Origin: Avena insularis
Lineage: Eukaryota > Streptophyta > Magnoliopsida > Poales > Poaceae
Direction of reading: 5' to 3'
Assembly: GCA_023614405.1 (NCBI GenBank)
Contig: CM042688.1
Coordinates: 445,584,028 to 445,648,027 of the forward strand
DNA length: 64,000 nt
How positions within the stretch are numbered: position 1 is the first letter of the stretch; each line of letters opens with the position of its first letter. The notes under the pieces are model-generated. The model searched no databases, was not told the DNA's origin, and saw only the letters and a program-made list of their open reading frames with translations. Position numbers and translations under genes: made by a program. This document shows, one piece after another, positions 57,071-64,000 of this stretch.

Positions 57071-57255
57071 CAAGGAAAAATGTCGGCTCCTTGAAAGTCA
57101 ATGGATACTAGAGCGAGTGAAACAGTTTCTACTAAAGTGTAAACTGCTCGTTTTTCCTTCCCCGTGAGTATAGCATGATGAGCCCAAGTTACGGTAGCCC
57201 CGAATGAAGGGAGAATAGGGGTAACTCTTTCGTCTTGAGCTTTAGGTGTGATAAA
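57071..57255 (-). pseudogene. cox3: Mitochondrial cox3 fragment
   Basis: The minus strand reads [19 protein letters not shown], then [20 protein letters not shown]. This is the central part of cytochrome c oxidase subunit III of plant mitochondria (known pattern [16 protein letters not shown]). Matching ends after about 55 residues, at SIDFQGAD, and the rest of cox3 is absent. A nuclear copy without the start and with several substitutions cannot encode a subunit. Together with the cox1 fragment it marks this as transferred mitochondrial DNA. Confidence 0.8.
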
Positions 57256-57404
57256 TCCACTAGGTACGAGAAGTCATTCTCGATCTTTTATAAAGGCTTG
57301 GGGATGCATCGGCTAAAATTTTAAAAATTATTGAATTTTGTTTTTATTTCTCTAAATTCGTATTTCTTTTCTTTTCTTTTTGTTATAAAAAGAATAATCC
57401 TTTA

Positions 57405-58438
<1,034 letters not shown>

Positions 58439-60100
58439 GCAATCAAAAACATACACAATTGAGTATGTATGTCAGCCACATATAATAGTCGTCAGAGCCA
58501 CACCATCTAAAAACAACAGAGACAGAAATATTCAACGCCATACGGCAATATCCAAATATCCTAGATAGAGATAATAGTTTAGGATACTTCATCATACATC
58601 ATACAATAGAGTCAAGTGGGAGCGGAAAACAAGATCCGAGTACGGACAAGAAGAAAATCGGCATAAGATGTCCTAAAAATAAGCACATCCCGCCCATAGG
58701 TCTCATGGATCGCTATCCCCGGAATCTCTATACCTGACAGTCAAATCCACCATCATCAGACTCTTCGACCCAGTAGCCTTTCTAAGAGTAAACTTGTCCA
58801 TCTGAACCAAATATTTATCGTGTGAGACCCTAGGGGTACTCAGCAAGTCTTAATGCATCTAAAGGGAACGACTCGGGGGTGACGCAATTACAGCGAAAGA
58901 TAATTGCTAATAGTTCTATAGAGACACGATACCACATCCGCCCAACCATAGATGGACGGACACTCGTTAATTAGAACAACAGTTATAACAATACATAATT
59001 AAACATCGCTCGCCCTCCTTCGCGCTTACCAACGAGAAGGCGGAAGAACATTCCATCCGCTGGCAATTTTATTAACCATTCTATGAGTGTTGCATTATTT
59101 ACTAGTCATGTCTTAGTCAAATTAAAGGCGGTACTTTAGTTATGCTTGTCTATGATCGAGAAATTGTGCTCCAAGTTATCCATAACCGCGGACAGGGCTT
59201 TCAGAAAGATTTACCCTGCATGGGTGCACAAATAGCAACACACACATGATCAACCTCGGGAAGAACCAAATAAAACTCAACAAGGCCTCACGATAATAAA
59301 TTCATAGGATTCATAAATTATTTCAGGAGGCTACCCCATTAAGCTACCCGCAACTAAGTTGGCCGGCTCTGAGACGGACCCAAGGTTTGCGCCAATGGCT
59401 GTAAATGACTGGGAACCCGAAAATGTGACTGGGCTTGTCGATACCACGAAAACACTCCGCAATTCCTAAACAGTACAGGTGCTCCACGCACAATCGTAAA
59501 TAAAGAAGTAAAGCATGGAATAAGTATATGATAGTAATAAAACCACAAACTAGTTTATGGCCCCAAGAAATAAAGTTGAATCAAGCTCAGGCGAAGGGGG
59601 ATCCATAGAGTCTCCTATACGTGATAGTACGAATAGTCAAGGAACAAGAATCAAGTACCCGGGGTCCTACGGGACACAAGTGAGATTAAAGAACTAAAAT
59701 AACAGATAATGCTAACCGATACCTCTTTCGTTAGTTATCCTATTACTACTCAGATTAAGTTGTTTAGGTACCTCGTTATCCAAAGACTCACACAAACACT
59801 ACACATGCAATTCTACGACTTGCATGGCTCAAACAACTCCTGTAGTAATTGTCAACACCCGGATTTTTAATCCCAGATGCCCGTTATGCCATACCTCGCA
59901 ATCCCAGGATTACCATTTTTGCGAGACATAATGGATTGGATATCACAGTACATCATCCATTACAAACCACACATAAGGTCTTACACAAATAAGGATCTCA
60001 TGATCCAGTCTTAATACAACAAGCAGCGGAAATAAAAGATAAGCGTAGCGGTGGGGTCCATCATCAAGGGCATAGGCAATGCTGATGAAGGTAGATAGTC

Positions 60101-61382
60101 CTAGTTATCATAGCCGTCCTGCTAGCCATCATCTTGATAGTCTCCTTCATAGTCTGGCCATGAGAATAGCCAGGAACAAAAGCCATGGGTACTCTTTAAG
60201 TACTCGCAAATTAGCCAAGTAGTATAATTCTAAGTTAAAGTGCTAAATCTAAGTTTAACTATAAAGTTAAGTTTGAAACATAAGCTGAGTTCAGAAGCAA
60301 AGAAAGATAAAATAAAGTTCTAGAATCACTTAAGTTGGGAAGCTATTATCATAAACACAACCCTGTTGAGGTCGAGTCAAGATTCATCATTCATTTCATA
60401 AGTTGTTTAGTAAACATCTGACAACGAAACAGTATGGCCATTGAAACTTTCCATAACCACGGACACGGCTATTCGAATAGTTTGACACTCTGCAGAGGTG
60501 GTACACTTTCACCACAAGATTCGATACATCTGTCAGGGATAACCCTGAATCATCATACTTAGTATGCAGATAATCAAACATAACCTTCCCTTTACACACC
60601 CTAGTATAAGCACCTCTCCTATGAGCATGGCCTCCCAACCATGACCATCAGTCATCTTGGGCACTGCATAGGTGGACAACATTGAGAGGTAGCCGCAGCT
60701 CAAACCTCTCCCGTAAGGGAACTAATACTAATGCATATAAATTTCCAGCTAAGCCTTACCCAATTCAGGTAGTGTGGTTGTACGGTAAATTTGGAATGGT
60801 ATCGCATCTGAATCCAACCATCAGTTTTATAAAAGGGCTAAGGCTCATGCCTCAACATTTTCATCATCATAAACCCTTTGTGTTTATCAACACATGTCAA
60901 AACATCTCAATAGAATGACTCATCATTCCAAGGTTTTCACAATTCATTTTCACCAAGTGTTCCCATCTAAAGTGACTCAAGTTTTGATCTACTCTAAACT
61001 ACTAAGTTAAGAGTGTTCACTAAGGTGGAAAGATGATGGGTTTAATCTCATGCCATAGAATGACATCTAAAGCTTATCTAAATAGGTCAAGTTTTATACT
61101 TTTTATGCTACCTTCAAAACAAGTAAGGGACTTTGTGTAAACTAAAGGAAGCAAAGCTTGTAAGGTAATACTTGGGGTAGTAATAGTAAAGGTGGTGTGA
61201 CCAAAGCATGCCTAAAGCATCTTTGCTCATTCATCTAGCTTAATTCTAGCTTGCTAACAATAGCTTGCAAGAGCTAGCTTGCATTGTTAATGGTGGCTTT
61301 CCTTGGTTGGTGTAGTGGTTGAAGTTTTCTTCTTCTTCTTGGTAGCACTCCTCCTCCTCGTAAGCTTGGTCGGTAATATCTT
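60101..61382 (-). other. LTR-borne two-exon acidic mini-ORF (solo LTR copy)
   Basis: On the minus strand exon A is 61382-61302 (81 nt, one Glu codon fewer) and exon B 60153-60101 (53 nt). Reading: DITDQAYEEEECYQEEEE, NFNHYTNQ, DYEGDYQDDG, then TAG before QDGYDN. The acceptor TTTATAG is kept; the donor is AAG/GAAAGC, so it has lost GT. The one length change is a whole codon. Confidence 0.4.
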
Positions 61383-62079
61383 CTATAAATACATACGGAG
61401 TACACAATCACCAAACAATACTTAACTAGTCTAATTAGTACTCTAAAGCACATAATTGATGATCTATTATCATCACAAGCATCACAAGTTTTATTCAATA
61501 GTTTCCTCCTTTTTATTTTACAAAAGTAATTTCTACTCACTGAAAAATTAACTAAGATTTAATATTCACCACTTAAAATATAGGATCATGTGGACACATG
61601 TCATCACCACATATTCTAACATGTGGGAATGGGATTTAAAGGTTGGATTATAATTACTTTGGTTTAAGTTCATTATTTAATGATTTAAAGTGACTAGAAA
61701 TGCCTATATAGCATTATTTTGCTACTAGTCCAAAGTCACTGCATGTAAACCTTGATATTATTGCATATTTATATAGATATGATGAAATGTGATTTTTGAG
61801 AGTTGGAATCAACTCAAAACCTATCTTAGTTGATTTTATAAAAATGTTGCAATATGCAAAAGCTTCTGTTTTGTTATTTTCACTAGGAGAGATCTATAAC
61901 TCTAATTGAATTAAATCCAACGGGCTTGGATATATCATCTCAACACCTTTCAGGCAAAATTGGTTTCATGCAATTTGGATTTGTCAAAATCTTAGAATTG
62001 GTTTTTAAACTAGTGGATAGAAACTAGAGTTAACTCTAAATAGAAAAAAACTCAATTTGAATTTCTAACTCGCGGGGAA

Positions 62080-63120
62080 CTAACTGGACCGGGCCGGCCC
62101 AGCTACGCACAGTGCATGCAACGGACTGCCTGACATGCGGGCTCCACCGTTCAGCGGCACAAAAACACCGAAACGATATCTAGCATCCTGCGACACACGA
62201 TCTAAAGGGGATCTAACGGAGGAGAGTCATCGTCGATGACAGATTACTCCGGCGAGAGTCTGACCTAGACGCGGCGGTGGGGATCGACTGGGGGCGTACC
62301 AGGGCTCCAGCAAGGTCGGTGAGGCGGGCAAACAGGCTGGTAGACGACGGCGAGGCGAGGCGCGGTTGTGGCGGAGCTTGGGGTGCCGTAAATCGCATGC
62401 GCCCTTCTCCTCGTGCTGCAGCGGCTTCGGTTCCAATTCCGGCGAGGAAGAGCTCGAGCGGCATCGGCTAGAGGTGGGTGAGGTTCAGTGAGAGGTGGGG
62501 AGTGAGTGAGTGTGGAGAAATGAGGCTGGGGTGGTCGCTTTATATAGGGTCGACGAGAGGGCAGAGCGGTCGCCGTTGAGGTCATCGGTGACGATGGTGT
62601 GGGGCTCGCTCGCCATGGGCGAGATCAGAGATGGATTCTCTGTCCCCCGGCGGTCCTTTGGGGCTTAAAGGCGCGGCAAGGCAAGGTCTCTACCGGTCGG
62701 GGCCGTGCGGTGAACTGAGCGCGGGCGGCGGTGTTCGACGCGGTTCCTCCGGGCTGCTGGTCGCGAGGCGGCGAACGAGGATGTCTGGGCGGTTGCTGGG
62801 CCTGCTACGGGTGCTGCCACGCAAGGCTAGGGCTAGGCGAGGTCGGTGCTGCTCTGGTGGGCACGGCGCTCCGGGGTGATCGGCATGGCGGACAGAGGCA
62901 TGGGCACGAGCAAATGCGGCTGGTCCTCCGCTCGATTTTGGTCGGGGGCTGGTCGAGACGGTGCGGTGTGATGGCGCCTGTCTGCCAGCGGGCGAAGGAG
63001 AGCGCGGGACGGGCTGAGGCGAGCCGTCCATGGTCGACCTAGCGCATGGCGTCGGGCGGCTTGGTACTGGAGCAGCTAGGGGAGAGGGAGAGAGAGCTAG
63101 GGCCGGGGTTTTAGCTGGGG
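62080..63120. other. CpG-rich promoter segment of the solo LTR, no gene
   Basis: GC-rich, with overlapping open frames on both strands (for example 62690-63031 minus and 62731-63042 plus) but no domain and no conservation of frame with the other LTR copies. Confidence 0.55.
62539..62546 (-). promoter_or_regulatory. TATA-like box of the solo LTR
   Basis: TATATAAA on the minus strand, at the place of the TATA boxes at 42053 and 31663 of the sister LTRs. Confidence 0.6.
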
Positions 63121-64000
63121 GGACAAGGGGACCAAGTTATGCCCAAATGGTGACCAAATCCACTGCTCACTATGGTGTTTTGGAATTTGCAAGATTCGTG
63201 TCTGCCACCTGTTTGATAAAATGGCCGCAAGAAGCAGAAGTTTGAATTTTGGTTTCAAATTTTTTGAGTGATCTACACTAGTGCTAGGTAGTCTCTGGTT
63301 GCAAGGGTTTTGAAAGTAGAGCTCAATTGGATGGTTTTTGAAATAGTGGGATCTTTCCATATGAAATAGATTCAATTTTAAACTGTCATTTAAAATTAGC
63401 ATTTGAAAGTTTTTAGCAGATTACAAAGTGGGCCTTGGCACCTCATTATGTGTACTATCAAGGGGTGTAAAGATCTAGAATTATTTATGTTGAGAACTGA
63501 GTGCTAGGAACACTCAAACTAGTGTAGTGGATTAAAATGGCCCAAATGACCATTCCTCCTTTTTAATTGTTTTTTATTTGATTTTCTTTGGGATTTTCTT
63601 GGGAAAGGTTTAGATGATGTTTAATTTACCATACAAACATTTTACAACCAAAGAATCATAGAACCATGGAAATTCAAATCAATTCCTAAATTAAATGCAC
63701 ATACACATGAATGCTTTCATTTTTAATTTGGAAAAGTTTTTGTTAACCCTAATTTTGATGATTTGGATCTTGATAAGCTTGGATTAAAGTTTTGGGATGT
63801 TACAGTAATGGCTCATGGGATTGAGGTACAAGCTTCGGTGGGGTTTAATAGTAAGGGCTATGCAATACTTGGGATTTAATTTGATGTAATCGCGACTTAA
63901 TGATGCGAGAGTAAGATAGAAGCATAGGTACTATATGTATGAAAGCATGAGGAATTGCTTGCCTGGCAGTTCACATGCGGAATAAGAAGGACCCGGGTAA

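Larger units (their letters stand above)
59850..63804 (-). mobile_element. Solo LTR of the chromovirus family, minus strand, TSD GTAAT
   Basis: The + strand starts TGTCAACACCCGG and ends TTTTGGGATGTTACA, the exact reverse of the chromovirus LTR ends. GTAAT is repeated at 59845-59849 and 63805-63809. Length 3,955 bp, with no interior. It has the same internal order as the 3' LTR at 40887-44709 but is more diverged. It contains a CpG-rich part (62080-63120), a TATA-like box and the two mini-ORF blocks. Confidence 0.9.
58439..64000 (-). repeat. Fragment of an LTR related to the 4.4-kb solo LTR, split by a solo LTR
   Basis: 58439-59849 aligns in pieces with about 1800-3240, for example TTTAGTTATGCTTGTCTATG at 59133 and 2638, and the shared hairpin module at 59176-59205. 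It is truncated on the left at the organellar insert. After the nested solo LTR it resumes at 63805 and leaves the window. No coding. Confidence 0.65.

Noticed and set aside
62690..63042. Open frames on both strands in the solo LTR
   Set aside because: CpG-rich composition effect; not conserved in frame with sister LTRs.

Overview
This window looks like intergenic heterochromatin from a large grass genome, most likely Triticeae (wheat, Aegilops, barley or rye). The reasons are the retrotransposon types, very long LTRs, multi-level nesting, CpG-rich LTR promoters and organellar debris. I found no ordinary host gene. Almost every base can be assigned to a transposable element, a fragment of one, or an organelle-derived insert. 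Species and family names are inferences from remembered family features; boundaries and target-site duplications (TSDs) were read from the sequence.

Left part. A decayed minus-strand Copia element (BARE/Angela-like) occupies 1-658 and 13224-16713: integrase remnant, internal region, PBS, then a truncated LTR. It is split by a minus-strand Gypsy-type, gag-protease-only element (659-13218, TSD TTGTT). That element's left LTR is itself split by a 4.4-kb solo LTR (1660-6079, TSD CCAGC). A degenerate MuDR-type transposon follows (about 16.7-22.65 kb), with an interrupted mudrA-like transposase and an opposing small ORF in the position of a second gene.

Middle part. A plus-strand Gypsy-type element has lost its 5' half. 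Its 3' non-coding region (22660-25180 and 48137-49122) and 3' LTR (49123-51433) remain. Into it inserted a second gag-protease-only element (25181-48136, TSD GTTTT). Into that inserted a Tekay/Del-type chromovirus (29742-44709, TSD CTTTC) with an extra upstream ORF, gag, protease, RT, RNase H, integrase and chromodomain. Into its protease-RT junction inserted a 1.4-kb solo LTR (36492-37911, TSD CCCTA). The middle region is thus four levels deep.

Right part. A truncated plus-strand Copia (51434-about 54712) keeps its LTR end, PBS, an open gag and a broken protease/pre-integrase region. It abuts about 3.7 kb that includes mitochondrial cox1- and cox3-like fragments, a probable nuclear mitochondrial insert. 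From about 58440 a fragment related to the 4.4-kb LTR runs to the window end, split by a solo LTR of the chromovirus family (59850-63804, TSD GTAAT).

Most notable points. (a) Each of three chromovirus LTR copies carries two exon-like blocks that would encode a short, very acidic peptide in a maintained frame. (b) A 1.1-kb inversion inside the chromovirus 5' LTR turns its promoter around. (c) A 256-codon ORF between PBS and gag is intact while gag-pol is broken. (d) The primer-binding site is duplicated in one gag-only element. (e) The gag-only elements carry internal polypurine-tract-like copies. (f) A MULE carries an opposing ORF.
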